A stretch of DNA of 64,000 nucleotides from Roseivivax sp. THAF197b (lineage in GTDB: Bacteria > Pseudomonadota > Alphaproteobacteria > Rhodobacterales > Rhodobacteraceae): assembly GCF_009363255.1 (NCBI RefSeq), contig NZ_CP045318.1, forward strand, positions 2,283,501 to 2,347,500, written 5' to 3'. Position numbers and translations under genes: made by a program. The notes under the pieces were generated by a model. That model did no database searches, was not told where the DNA came from, and saw only the letters and a list, made by a program, of their open reading frames with translations. Below, one piece after another: positions 53,080 through 61,782 of the stretch (position 1 is its first letter; every line of letters starts with the position of its first letter).

Positions 53080-54450
53080 ATGACCCAAGCGCATTCCGTT
53101 TGGCGGGCGTCCCGCTATTGCCGTTTCATTCCCGACACCAGTGATGGAGGCGGCTTCCTGCACAATTCCTTCATGGGGGCCCTGATGGTCGTGCCGTCCG
53201 ATATCGGGCGCAGCCTTGCCCCGTGGCTCGAACGTCTGCGTGCCAAGAACCGGGACATTCAGCCCGTCCTGACCGCGCGGGACGCCTTCGCGCAGGAAAT
53301 GCACCGCCAGGGCTTCGTGGTGGACGAGTCCCTGCAGGAAGAAACACGCGCCGAGGACCTTCTGAGCCGGGAGCGCGATTACGGCACCCATCTCATCATC
53401 CTGCCGCATGAGGATTGCAACTTCCGGTGTACCTACTGCTACGAGAGCTTCGAGCGCGGCAAGATGAGCCCCGAGATCGTCGCGGGCCTGAAATCCTACA
53501 TTGCCCGCGAGATGCCCAATATCCGACTTCTGAACGTGGGCTGGTTCGGCGGCGAGCCCTGCCTCGCGCGGGATGTGATCTACGATCTCTCCGCGGAATT
53601 TCAGTCGCTTTGCGAAAATGCCGGGATCAAGTACCGCGCTGCGATCACCACCAACGGATATTTCCTGGACGAGGTCACGGTCGGACGTCTGCTCGACGCG
53701 GGCATTCAGCATTTTCAGATCACAATCGACGGCTCCGAAGAGGCGCACGACACCGTGCGCCGCCTGCGCGGCGGCCAGCCCACCTACCGGCGCATCTTCC
53801 AGAACCTCGTGCGCATGACCGAACAGGAGCGCGATTTCAGCGTGGCCGTGCGGGTGAATTTCAACCCGCTCACCATCCGCACCATCGACGATTTCCTGAA
53901 GGAGGCCGCGCCGCATCTCGCAGACGATCCGCGCTTCTTCCTCGATTTCCACGCGGTGGGGCGCTGGGGCGGGCCGAACGATCAGGTCATGGCCGTGGTC
54001 GAGGAACAAAGTGCGGCCGAAGCCCGCCTCGGATTGATCGATCAGGCCACGTGCCACGGCTTTCCCGCGACCTCGGCGCTTGATGCGCTGAAGCCGCACG
54101 GGGCGGCATGTTATGCGGGCAAGGCGTCGTCGATGGTCGTGGGCTCGGACGGGACGATCTACAAATGCACCGTCGCCTTCGAGGATGACCGCAACAAGGT
54201 CGGACAGCTTTATCCAGATGGCACGCTCGAGATCGACCGCGACAAGTGGCGCGCCTGGACCGAGCCCCATTCGCCCTCGGGCAAGTGCGGCACCTGCTCC
54301 TTCTCGGCGGCCTGCCAGAGCCGGGCCTGCCCGCTTGCCGCGATGGATCAGGGCGAACCGCCCTGCCCGTTCACCCCTGCGGATTACGAACGCATGGTCA
54401 CTGTTGCCGCGCACCAATTACAGGAGGCGCGCCAGCCATCTCCGGCCTGA
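53080..54450 (+). CDS. Radical SAM/SPASM peptide maturase
   Basis: 456 residues. The N-terminal part (VWRASRYCRFIPDTSDGGGF, then LHNSFMGALMVVP) is the leader region found in rSAM/SPASM maturases of peptide pathways. CNFRCTYC gives the [4Fe-4S]/SAM cluster Cys113, 117 and 120; GWFGGEP (154-160) is the SAM-binding GGEP motif. The C-terminal third has seven Cys (344, 363, 403, 406, 412, 417, 429) in the SPASM pattern for auxiliary clusters. It starts at 53080 after GGAGA. Three Cys-rich peptides follow on the same strand, so it most likely installs thioether or other crosslinks in them. Oxygen-sensitive chemistry is expected. Confidence 0.88.
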   Translation: MTQAHSVWRASRYCRFIPDTSDGGGFLHNSFMGALMVVPSDIGRSLAPWLERLRAKNRDIQPVLTARDAFAQEMHRQGFVVDESLQEETRAEDLLSRERDYGTHLIILPHEDCNFRCTYCYESFERGKMSPEIVAGLKSYIAREMPNIRLLNVGWFGGEPCLARDVIYDLSAEFQSLCENAGIKYRAAITTNGYFLDEVTVGRLLDAGIQHFQITIDGSEEAHDTVRRLRGGQPTYRRIFQNLVRMTEQERDFSVAVRVNFNPLTIRTIDDFLKEAAPHLADDPRFFLDFHAVGRWGGPNDQVMAVVEEQSAAEARLGLIDQATCHGFPATSALDALKPHGAACYAGKASSMVVGSDGTIYKCTVAFEDDRNKVGQLYPDGTLEIDRDKWRAWTEPHSPSGKCGTCSFSAACQSRACPLAAMDQGEPPCPFTPADYERMVTVAAHQLQEARQPSPA

Positions 54451-54517
54451 TCACCGGGGATCCCCGGGGCGGATGAACCGCCCGACCCAACCCAAATTGA
54501 TTTGAAAGGAATATGTT

Positions 54518-54763
54518 ATGGATACCAAGAAAATCGCGACCGAGGCCATGGCCGCGCGAAAACAGATCGTCGACGCACAGATGACGCTCTGGAACACGCG
54601 GCTTGAGGCGCTGGTGGAGGCGGGCGATCTCTCCTCCGTCCTCGATCATCTGTCGAGCCCAGTCGAAGACAAGATCGACAATTGCGGCTGCAACGTCCAA
54701 TGCGGCGCGCTGCAGGACGCAGATCTTGGCGGTCTCGTCAATCCCGGCATCACGCGGCGGTAA
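54518..54763 (+). CDS. Cys-rich RiPP precursor candidate 1
   Basis: 81 residues. Residues 1-52 are a charged helical leader-like part with QMTLWNTRLEALVEAGD; the C-terminal part has NCGCNVQCGAL with Cys56, 58 and 62, then LVNPGITRR. AAGGA precedes the ATG by seven bases. It is 67 bases after the maturase and clearly paralogous to the next two genes. There are no other Cys, so the core is well defined. I do not recognise the family; the RiPP role is inferred from the adjoining radical SAM enzyme. Confidence 0.82.
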   Translation: MDTKKIATEAMAARKQIVDAQMTLWNTRLEALVEAGDLSSVLDHLSSPVEDKIDNCGCNVQCGALQDADLGGLVNPGITRR

Positions 54764-54774
54764 GGAGCGGAACA

Positions 54775-55023
54775 ATGGCTTTCACGAAAGAACAGCTCAA
54801 GACCGTCACACAGGCCAAGGAGGCCAAGCTGACGGCGCAGACCCAGCTCTGGAACCTGCGGCTCCAGGCGGCGGTCGACACCGGCGATGGCAAGGCGGTG
54901 ATGGAACGCATCGGCGCCTCGGTCGAGGACGACATCAACAATTGCGGATGCAACGTCCAGTGCGGCGCCCTTCAGGAAGGGCCCGGCGCGCTCGTCAATC
55001 CCGGCGGCTTGGTCCGTCGGTAA
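54775..55023 (+). CDS. Cys-rich RiPP precursor candidate 2
   Basis: 82 residues, closest to candidate 1: same NCGCNVQCGALQ core (Cys57, 59, 63) and same LVNPG before a terminal RR. The leader has TQLWNLRLQAAVDTGD. GGAGCGGAACA precedes the ATG, only 11 bases after the previous stop. Leader residues differ more than the core, which suggests the core is under the stronger constraint. Confidence 0.82.
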   Translation: MAFTKEQLKTVTQAKEAKLTAQTQLWNLRLQAAVDTGDGKAVMERIGASVEDDINNCGCNVQCGALQEGPGALVNPGGLVRR

Positions 55024-55028
55024 ATGCG

Positions 55029-55262
55029 ATGCTTTCCAGGCATCAGCTGACAGCTGCCTCGAAGGCGAAAGAGGCGCTCGTCGCAGGTCAGATGCAGCTT
55101 TGGAACCTGCGTCTGACGGCGGCGGTCGACGCCGGCGATGCAGCAGCCTTGCGCGAAGTCATCGCAGGCGGGATCGCGAACACGCCGAACAATTGCCAAT
55201 GCAACTCTCCGCAATGCAATCTGATCGGTGACATGCTGGGCGGCGGACGGCTCCGCCGCTGA
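55029..55262 (+). CDS. Cys-rich RiPP precursor candidate 3 (variant core)
   Basis: 77 residues. The leader has QMQLWNLRLTAAVDAGD, nearly identical to candidate 2, but the core is changed to NCQCNSPQCNL (Cys56, 58, 63), with one extra residue before the last Cys, and the end is GGGRLRR. The ATG is five bases past the stop of candidate 2 with no clear Shine-Dalgarno, so it probably relies on translational coupling. A conserved leader with a variable core is the expected signature of substrates for one maturase. Confidence 0.8.
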   Translation: MLSRHQLTAASKAKEALVAGQMQLWNLRLTAAVDAGDAAALREVIAGGIANTPNNCQCNSPQCNLIGDMLGGGRLRR

Positions 55263-55268
55263 GCAACA

Positions 55269-55300
55269 GGCCGGGCCCTGCATCCCCACGGGGTCCGGCC
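55269..55300 (+). terminator. Imperfect GC stem after the precursor genes
   Basis: GGCCGGGCCC and GGGGTCCGGCC pair with small mismatches around a C-rich loop, seven bases past the third peptide's stop. There is no T run; it marks the probable end of the operon. Confidence 0.45.
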
Positions 55301-55381
55301 ACCACGCGGAACGAACGCCCGCTGCTCTGCGGTATCTACCGCCACATTCGTTGAAATCTGACCGATGCCGCGCGCGACGCC

Positions 55382-56656
55382 TCAGAGCTTTTCGAACTGC
55401 GCGGCATCCTTGGCCGACCAGCGGACGGTCAGCGCGTAGCCGTCCTCGTCCTGCCTCTCGTCTTCCACAAGTCCGCGATCAAAGAGCCATGCACGTTTGC
55501 GGCCCTCGTCGAAACCGAGCCGAAGGTGATCTTCGCGCGTCTCGCCCTCGAGACGGTGGGCGATCGCTTCGAGAAGCGCCTCCATCCCCTCCCCGGTCCA
55601 GGCCGACAGCGCGAAGATGTCCTCTTCGCGCGATGCCCGCGCGGCAAAGCCCTCGCGCGCCTCGGGGTCCAGAAGGTCGATCTTGTTCCAGACCTCGATC
55701 TGGGGTGTCGTCTCCAGCACCCCGAGGGATGCGATGATCGCCTGCACGTCGGCGGCCTGTTCCTCGGTATTCGGATGCGAGATATCGCGCACATGCACGA
55801 TCAGGTCCGCCGCCGTCACTTCCTCCAGCGTGGCACGAAACGCCGCGACCAGTTCGGTCGGCAGGTCCGAGATGAAGCCCACCGTGTCGGACAGGATGAC
55901 CTCGGGCCCCGAGGCCAGCCGGACCCCGCGCATGGTCGGATCGAGCGTGGCGAAAAGCATGTCCTTGGCCATCACCTCGGCCCCGGTCAGCCGGTTGAAC
56001 AGCGTCGACTTGCCGGCATTGGTGTAGCCCACGAGCGCCACGATCGGATACGGCACCTTGGCGCGCGCGGCGCGGTGAAGCGTGCGGGTCTTGACGACCT
56101 TGTCGAGCTGGCGGCGCAGGCGCACGAGCTGTTCGTCGATGGCGCGGCGGTCGGCCTCGATCTGGGTCTCGCCCGGACCGCCCACGAAGCCGAGCCCGCC
56201 GCGCTGTCGTTCGAGGTGCGTCCATGCCCGGACAAGGCGCGTGCGCTGGTAGCTCAGATGCGCCATTTCGACCTGCAAGACGCCTTCGCGCGTCGCCGCC
56301 CGGTCCGAGAAAATCTCTAGGATAAGCCCCGTCCGGTCCAGAAGCTTCACCTTCCAGGCCCGTTCGAGATTGCGCTGCTGCACGGGCGTGACGGGGCCGT
56401 CCACAAGAACGAGTTCGACCTCGTGCTCGTGAAACAGCTCCTTCAGTTCGGCAATCTTGCCCGAGCCGAACAATTCGCCCGGATGGGGTTTCGGCAGCGG
56501 CACGATGGACTGGCCCACGACTTCTAGGTCGGGCAAGGCCACGGCCAGAGAGACCGCTTCCGCAAGGCCGATCTCGGCATCGCGCCGCTCGCGGTCGCTT
56601 TTGATGTCAGGGTGGAGAACCCAGGCGCGGGTGACGTGCGGGTCGTGTTCGTTCAA
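55382..56656 (-). CDS. hflX: GTPase HflX
   Basis: 424 residues. The N-terminal HflX domain ([38 protein letters not shown]) and [12 protein letters not shown] linker precede the G domain: G1 [14 protein letters not shown]3 DTVGF, G4 NKID. HflX splits stalled ribosomes on GTP hydrolysis. It starts with TTG at 56656, overlapping the hfq stop (TTGA), the usual hfq-hflX arrangement. Confidence 0.95.
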   Translation of the reverse strand: MNEHDPHVTRAWVLHPDIKSDRERRDAEIGLAEAVSLAVALPDLEVVGQSIVPLPKPHPGELFGSGKIAELKELFHEHEVELVLVDGPVTPVQQRNLERAWKVKLLDRTGLILEIFSDRAATREGVLQVEMAHLSYQRTRLVRAWTHLERQRGGLGFVGGPGETQIEADRRAIDEQLVRLRRQLDKVVKTRTLHRAARAKVPYPIVALVGYTNAGKSTLFNRLTGAEVMAKDMLFATLDPTMRGVRLASGPEVILSDTVGFISDLPTELVAAFRATLEEVTAADLIVHVRDISHPNTEEQAADVQAIIASLGVLETTPQIEVWNKIDLLDPEAREGFAARASREEDIFALSAWTGEGMEALLEAIAHRLEGETREDHLRLGFDEGRKRAWLFDRGLVEDERQDEDGYALTVRWSAKDAAQFEKL

Positions 56657-56895
56657 GACCCCTCGCCGTCACCGTCATAGAGGTTGATCGGCTGCGCAGG
56701 CATGATCGTGCTGATCGCATGCTTGTAGACAAGCTGCGACTGACCGTCACGGCGTAGAAGCACGCAGAAGTTGTCGAACCAGGTGATGACGCCCTGCAAT
56801 TTGACGCCGTTGATCAGGAAAACGGTCACCGGGACCTTTGTTTTCCGAACATGGTTAAGAAATGCATCTTGGAGATTCTGTCTGTCGGAAGCCAT
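56653..56895 (-). CDS. hfq: RNA chaperone Hfq
   Basis: 80 residues. [20 protein letters not shown] and [20 protein letters not shown] form Sm1; [16 protein letters not shown] is Sm2 with the conserved YKHA. A short acidic tail (DGDGEGS) follows. It is a homohexamer mediating small-RNA pairing. It reads into hflX with a four-base overlap. Confidence 0.97.
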   Translation of the reverse strand: MASDRQNLQDAFLNHVRKTKVPVTVFLINGVKLQGVITWFDNFCVLLRRDGQSQLVYKHAISTIMPAQPINLYDGDGEGS

Positions 56896-57023
56896 TGAAA
56901 AGCCTTTTATTCTTGTATGCGCCACAGAAAATGACGCCCCTCGCCGCAGGGCAGTATGGTCTGCCAAGTGCCGAGTTTCCAGAGCAAATCGGGAATTTCC
57001 GTCGACCCGTTCCTCGCCTGCCG

Positions 57024-58538
57024 CTAATCGCGCCACAAATCCGGCGACAGCATCACCACAATCGCCAGCACCTCGAGGCGGCCCAGGATCATCGCGAGCG
57101 CCAGCGTCGCCTTCACCGATGGGGCATATTGGGTCAGCGGCAAGGGCATCTCCGTGGCCAGGGCCACGAGCGGTCCGGTATTCGTGAGTGCCGCGATGGT
57201 CATCACGAAGGCGCCTTCGAAGGGGATGCCCTGGATCGAGAAGGCCAGGACCATCACCGCGATGGTGAGCGCGAAGATCATGAAGAAGACCCATGCGATG
57301 AACGCGCCCTCGCGGCGGGTCCGGCGGCTCAGAAGGCCCGAGCGTCCGACCGAGTTCGGATGGATCAGACGCTCCAGCTCGCGTTTGCCGTTGAGATAGA
57401 GGATGAAGACCCGCAGAAGCTTCACCCCGCCTGCCGTGGTCGCGACCCCGCCGCCGATGATGGCAAGGCCCATCAGGATCAGGCCCGGCGTGTCGAGCCC
57501 CGACCAGCCCTGCGCCTGCGTCCAGTCCGCGCTTTCAAAGCCGGTCGTGGTCAGGAAGGAGAGCGTGGTGAAGGCCGCCCCCCAAAAGGCGCGCAATCCC
57601 AGAACGATGTTCTCCTCGGTGCCGACATCGAAGGAGGCCACCCAATGCCGCGCGAACAGGATCAGCGGCACGGCTGCGACGATGGCAAGGCCGATGCGGA
57701 ACTCGGGATCGTTCATCAGGCCCTGCCGCCGGGCCGCGGATGTGTCGTTGGAAAAGGTCAGCCGCGACAGCGCGAAGAACAGAAAGCAGAAGACCACCGC
57801 CTCGCCCCAAATGCCCGATTCCGCCTGCGCGAGGCCGCCGATGGGCGAGATGCCGGAGGTCGCCATGGTCGACATCGCGTGACACAACGCGACAAAAGGC
57901 CGGTCGCCTGTCACCATCAGCAAGAGCCACAGCGCAAGGGTCAGCCCGAGATAGATCGGCACCAGCCCGTGGACGGCCCGGGCGAGCCGGAAGCGCGGAT
58001 CGGCCTTGTCGCGATGCGCGGCCCCGGGCGCCATGCTTTGGCCGGGTTCGCTGACAGCGGTGACCTCGAAACCGCCAAGGGTCAGCGGCGCGAGGATCGC
58101 TGCCGCCGCAATCCACATGAGAAGACCGCCCATCCAGCCCACCTGGGCGCGCCAGAGATGTTCGGCCATCGACAGCCGGTCCGGCGCGAAAAGCGTGGCC
58201 CCCGTCGTGGTCAGCGCCGAGACCATCTCGACATAGGCATTGAGAAAGCTCGTGGTGCGCACCGCCTGGTGAAACGGCACGGCCAGCATCGCGGGCAGCA
58301 GGATGAAGGCCAGAAGCAGCGCGAAAAGCTGGCGCAGATCGTTGCGGTTGTTGGGCAGGCCCGCGCGGGCGATGCCCAAAAGGCTCGCGATCAGAAACCC
58401 CAGGAGGGCCGAGTGAAAAAAGCTGCGCGCGTCGTGATACTCGCCGTAAGCCAGTGCCAGACCGGCAGGGGCCAGCATCGCCAGCGCGGCCGCGCCGGCA
58501 AGGAGGATGAGCAAAGGGATGGAGAGAAGGCGCGCCAT
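57024..58538 (-). CDS. trkH: Trk potassium uptake protein, membrane subunit
   Basis: 504 residues with many membrane helices and four selectivity-filter-like P-loops: [36 protein letters not shown] and [12 protein letters not shown]. It forms the K+ channel gated by TrkA. It lies three bases downstream of trkA. Confidence 0.94.
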   Translation of the reverse strand: MARLLSIPLLILLAGAAALAMLAPAGLALAYGEYHDARSFFHSALLGFLIASLLGIARAGLPNNRNDLRQLFALLLAFILLPAMLAVPFHQAVRTTSFLNAYVEMVSALTTTGATLFAPDRLSMAEHLWRAQVGWMGGLLMWIAAAAILAPLTLGGFEVTAVSEPGQSMAPGAAHRDKADPRFRLARAVHGLVPIYLGLTLALWLLLMVTGDRPFVALCHAMSTMATSGISPIGGLAQAESGIWGEAVVFCFLFFALSRLTFSNDTSAARRQGLMNDPEFRIGLAIVAAVPLILFARHWVASFDVGTEENIVLGLRAFWGAAFTTLSFLTTTGFESADWTQAQGWSGLDTPGLILMGLAIIGGGVATTAGGVKLLRVFILYLNGKRELERLIHPNSVGRSGLLSRRTRREGAFIAWVFFMIFALTIAVMVLAFSIQGIPFEGAFVMTIAALTNTGPLVALATEMPLPLTQYAPSVKATLALAMILGRLEVLAIVVMLSPDLWRD

Positions 58539-58541
58539 CGC

Positions 58542-59918
58542 TCAGAAGAAGTCGATGGAGACCTGCAGGAGCGTCTCGACCGCCGCCACATCCTTCGACA
58601 GCGTGAAGATCACGACCTGGTCGCCTTCCTCGACCCGGGTGGAGCCGGAGATCTTGACCACCTTGCCCGCCTTGCGCAGCGCGCCCACGAGAACGCCTTC
58701 CGGGAAATCGATGTCGCGGATCTTCTGGCCCGAAATGGGCGAGGTCGAGAGAACCTCCGCCTCGATCACCTCCGCCTCGGCATCGCCGATGGAATAGACC
58801 GCCCGCACCCGCCCGTGCCGGATATGCCGCAGGATCGACGAGACGGTGGTGGCGCGCGGGTTGATGTAGGCATCGATTCCGAGGGGCGCCATCAAGGGCG
58901 ACAGGGTGGGATCGTTGATCAGCGCGATGGCCATCGGACAGCCCTGGTTCTTGGCGCGCACCGCGGCCAGCATGTTGGTCTTGTCGTCATCGGTCACGCA
59001 GAGCACCGCATCGGCGCGGCCGATATTGGCCTCCGCCAGAAGCGCGGTATCGAGCCCGTCGCCATGCAGCACGATGGTCTTTTCAAGCTCCTCGGCGGCG
59101 CGTTCGGCGCATTTGCGGTTCTTCTCGATCACCTTGGCGCGGATCCGGTCCTCGCGGTCCTCGAGCGCGCGCGCGACCATCAGGCCGACATTGCCGCCCC
59201 CGATCAGGACGACACGCTCCTGCTTGCGATTGGGCTTGCCGAAGATCTCCAGCGCGCGGGCCACGTCATCGGCATGGACCATCACGTAGACGCTGTCGCC
59301 GATGAAGACCTGGTCACGTGGCTCCGGCGCAAAGAGCGTGCCTTCGCGGCGCACCCCCACGACCACGGCGCGCAGGGTCGAGAAGAGATCGGTGAGCTGG
59401 CGCAGCGGCGTGTTCACCACCGCGCAATCCTCCTCGATCGTGAGGCCCAGAAGCTGCGCGCCGCCATCGAGGAAGGTTTCGGTGTCGAAGGCCGCGGGCG
59501 CCTCGAGCCGCTGGAGGGCCGCATCGGCCACTTCGCGCTCGGGCGAGATCACCACGTCGATGGGCAGGTGATCGCGGCGGTAAAGATCGGAATAGATAGC
59601 GTCGAGATAGCTTTGCGCGCGCAGCCGCGCGATCTTGCGCGGAATCGAGAAGATCGAATGGGCCACCTGGCAGGTGACCATGTTGACCTCGTCGGAGTGA
59701 GTGGCGGCGATGATCATCTCGGCATCGGACGCGCCGGCGCGTTGCAGAACGTCCGGATAGGAGGCAAAGCCCGCGATGCCCTGCACATCGAGCGCCTCGG
59801 TCGCGCGGCGCACAAGATCGGCATTGCTGTCGACAACGGTGACATCGTTCCGCTCGCCCGAGAGATGCCGGGCGATCTGCCAGCCGACCTGGCCCGCACC
59901 GCAGATGATGATCTTCAT
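58542..59918 (-). CDS. trkA: Trk potassium uptake regulator, NAD-binding
   Basis: 458 residues, two RCK (TrkA-N plus TrkA-C) repeats: MKIIICGAGQVGWQIARHLSG and a second GxGxxG in VVLIGGGNVGLMVARALED at about 232-250. It is a peripheral membrane protein that binds NAD(H)/ATP and gates TrkH. First gene of trkA-trkH; the long gap upstream separates it from ntrX. Confidence 0.95.
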   Translation of the reverse strand: MKIIICGAGQVGWQIARHLSGERNDVTVVDSNADLVRRATEALDVQGIAGFASYPDVLQRAGASDAEMIIAATHSDEVNMVTCQVAHSIFSIPRKIARLRAQSYLDAIYSDLYRRDHLPIDVVISPEREVADAALQRLEAPAAFDTETFLDGGAQLLGLTIEEDCAVVNTPLRQLTDLFSTLRAVVVGVRREGTLFAPEPRDQVFIGDSVYVMVHADDVARALEIFGKPNRKQERVVLIGGGNVGLMVARALEDREDRIRAKVIEKNRKCAERAAEELEKTIVLHGDGLDTALLAEANIGRADAVLCVTDDDKTNMLAAVRAKNQGCPMAIALINDPTLSPLMAPLGIDAYINPRATTVSSILRHIRHGRVRAVYSIGDAEAEVIEAEVLSTSPISGQKIRDIDFPEGVLVGALRKAGKVVKISGSTRVEEGDQVVIFTLSKDVAAVETLLQVSIDFF

Positions 59919-60338
59919 GGCTGTCCCTGCGCCTTTGGTCGGTACTTCGGTCTGACACGGGGCGCCCGGGCCGTCAATCTGAGCCTGCGCCGTGCCACCC
60001 CGTCAGCGCGGGGCGTTGATCTTTGTGCCATGATCCAGCGGGTTTTGATCCGGTGTGTCTTGATCCGGTGGGGCGCGGGGTCTTGCGCCCCCGCGCGCAT
60101 GTCTGGCCGGATCCGCCCTTTTGGGCGGTCCCGGCGGTCAGAGGGCCCTGCCCTCTCTTGGCCGCAAGCGGCCAATTCACTCCCGGCGGTTTTCGGGAAA
60201 GGTGAAGCACGAAAGGGTCTCGCCCGGGATTTCGATGCCTCGGGCTGGCCGGATAAGACCGGGTCCGAACCGTCAAAGGACGCCGAGCCGTTCCGACGTC
60301 ATTCTGGGATTGCGGAGCGCGCCGTGGCGACCGGGCCG
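59919..60338. repeat. 420-base gap holding the second 69-base repeat
   Basis: No gene supported. TTGATCCGGTG occurs twice (about 60045-60073), with a looser upstream copy (ATGATCCAGCG), forming a small direct-repeat cluster. The full-length three-hairpin repeat lies at 60140-60208. The trkA promoter and the 3' end of the ntrYX transcript must also be here. Confidence 0.6.
60140..60208 (+). repeat. Three-hairpin dispersed repeat, copy 2 (full length)
   Basis: Identical to 18749-18817 except for one base in the loop of the first stem (CCT instead of GCT). Same orientation on the + strand. All three stems are intact. Confidence 0.85.
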
Positions 60339-61766
60339 TCAGGCGGTCTGGCGTTCCGGCTCGGCCTCGTCCTCATCCACATGGGCGATGCGGGCACCGC
60401 CCTTCGCGGAGGTGACCACCCCCAGCGATTTGAGTTTGCGGTGCAGGGCCGAGCGCTCCATCCCGACGAAATTCGCGGTCCGGCTGATATTGCCCCCGAA
60501 ACGGTTGATCTGGGTGAGGAGGTATTCGCGTTCGAAGGCCTCGCGCGCTTCACGCAGGGGCATCGTGGCCAGCGTGCCGGACAGCACGACGCGCCCCTCG
60601 CCGTCGCCGCCACGCGCGGTTTCCTGCGGCAGCTCTTCGGCTTCGATGGGATCGGAGCTGTCACCCAGGATCAGCACGCGTTCGATCAGGTTCTTCAACT
60701 GGCGCACATTGCCGGGCCAGATCATCGTCTGAAGAAGCGCAATCGCATCCTCGGACAGGGCGCGGTTCGGCAGACCCTGCCCCTTGTGGCAGAGCGCGAT
60801 GAAGTGATCCGCCAGAAGCGCGATGTCCTCGCGCCGGTCCTCGAGCGACGGCACGGCGATCGGAACCACGTTCAGCCGGTGATACAGTTCCTGCCGGAAG
60901 CGGCCCGCCTCGATCTCCGTCGCGAGATCGCGATTGGTCGAGGAGATCACCCGCAGATCCACGCGCACCTTGTCCTGCCCGCCGACACGGGTGAATTGCT
61001 GATCAACCAGCACGCGCAGGATCTTCGACTGGGTGCCGAGCGGCATGTCGGCCACCTCGTCGAAATAGACGATGCCGCCATGGCCCTGTTCGAGAAGACC
61101 GGGCTCGATTCCCCGATCGGCGGTCTCGCGGCCGAAGAGTACCTCTTCCATGCTTTCGGGCGTCACACCTGCGCAATTCACGGTCACGAAAGGCCCGGAA
61201 GCGCGGCCGGAATTGGCATGGATGTAGCGCGCGGCCACCTCCTTGCCGCAGCCCGCAGGCCCCGTCAGCATCACCCGACCGTTCGACTTGGTGACCTTGT
61301 CGAGCTGGCTCACGAGATTGCGGAAGACCGGGCTTTCGCCGATCATTTCGGCCACATCGGCCTCGCGGCGCTTGAGCTTGTGATTTTCCCGGCGCAGGCG
61401 CGAAGTCTCCATCGCGCGGCGGATCACCACCAGAAGCTGGTCGATGTTGAAGGGCTTCTCGATGAAATCATACGCGCCCTGACGGATGGCCGCGACCGCG
61501 ATCTCGATATTGCCATGGCCCGAAATGATGACCACGGGAATGTCGGGATTGTCGCGCTTGACGGTCTTGAGAATGTCGATCCCGTCCATCTTGCTGTCCT
61601 TCAGCCAGATATCGAGGATGATGAGCGCGGGCGGCTCGCCGTTGATTTGCGACATGGCTTCGTTGGAATTGCCTGCCAGACGGATGGTGAAGCCTTCATC
61701 CTCGAGGATGTCCCCGATCAGCTCACGAATGTCGCGTTCATCGTCGACGATCAGAATGTCACTCAT
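60339..61766 (-). CDS. ntrX: Nitrogen-regulation response regulator NtrX
   Basis: 475 residues. Receiver with phospho-acceptor Asp52 (ILDIWL); AAA+ domain with Walker A GPAGCGKE and Walker B GGIVYFDEVADMP; C-terminal Fis-type HTH (GGNISRTANFVGMERSALHRKLKSLG). The loop that carries GAFTGA in sigma-54 activators reads FGRETADRGIEPG instead, so direct sigma-54 activation is doubtful. NtrYX responds to nitrogen and redox conditions. It is 16 bases downstream of ntrY. Confidence 0.93.
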   Translation of the reverse strand: MSDILIVDDERDIRELIGDILEDEGFTIRLAGNSNEAMSQINGEPPALIILDIWLKDSKMDGIDILKTVKRDNPDIPVVIISGHGNIEIAVAAIRQGAYDFIEKPFNIDQLLVVIRRAMETSRLRRENHKLKRREADVAEMIGESPVFRNLVSQLDKVTKSNGRVMLTGPAGCGKEVAARYIHANSGRASGPFVTVNCAGVTPESMEEVLFGRETADRGIEPGLLEQGHGGIVYFDEVADMPLGTQSKILRVLVDQQFTRVGGQDKVRVDLRVISSTNRDLATEIEAGRFRQELYHRLNVVPIAVPSLEDRREDIALLADHFIALCHKGQGLPNRALSEDAIALLQTMIWPGNVRQLKNLIERVLILGDSSDPIEAEELPQETARGGDGEGRVVLSGTLATMPLREAREAFEREYLLTQINRFGGNISRTANFVGMERSALHRKLKSLGVVTSAKGGARIAHVDEDEAEPERQTA

Positions 61767-61782
61767 GTCTCAAACCTCTCTC

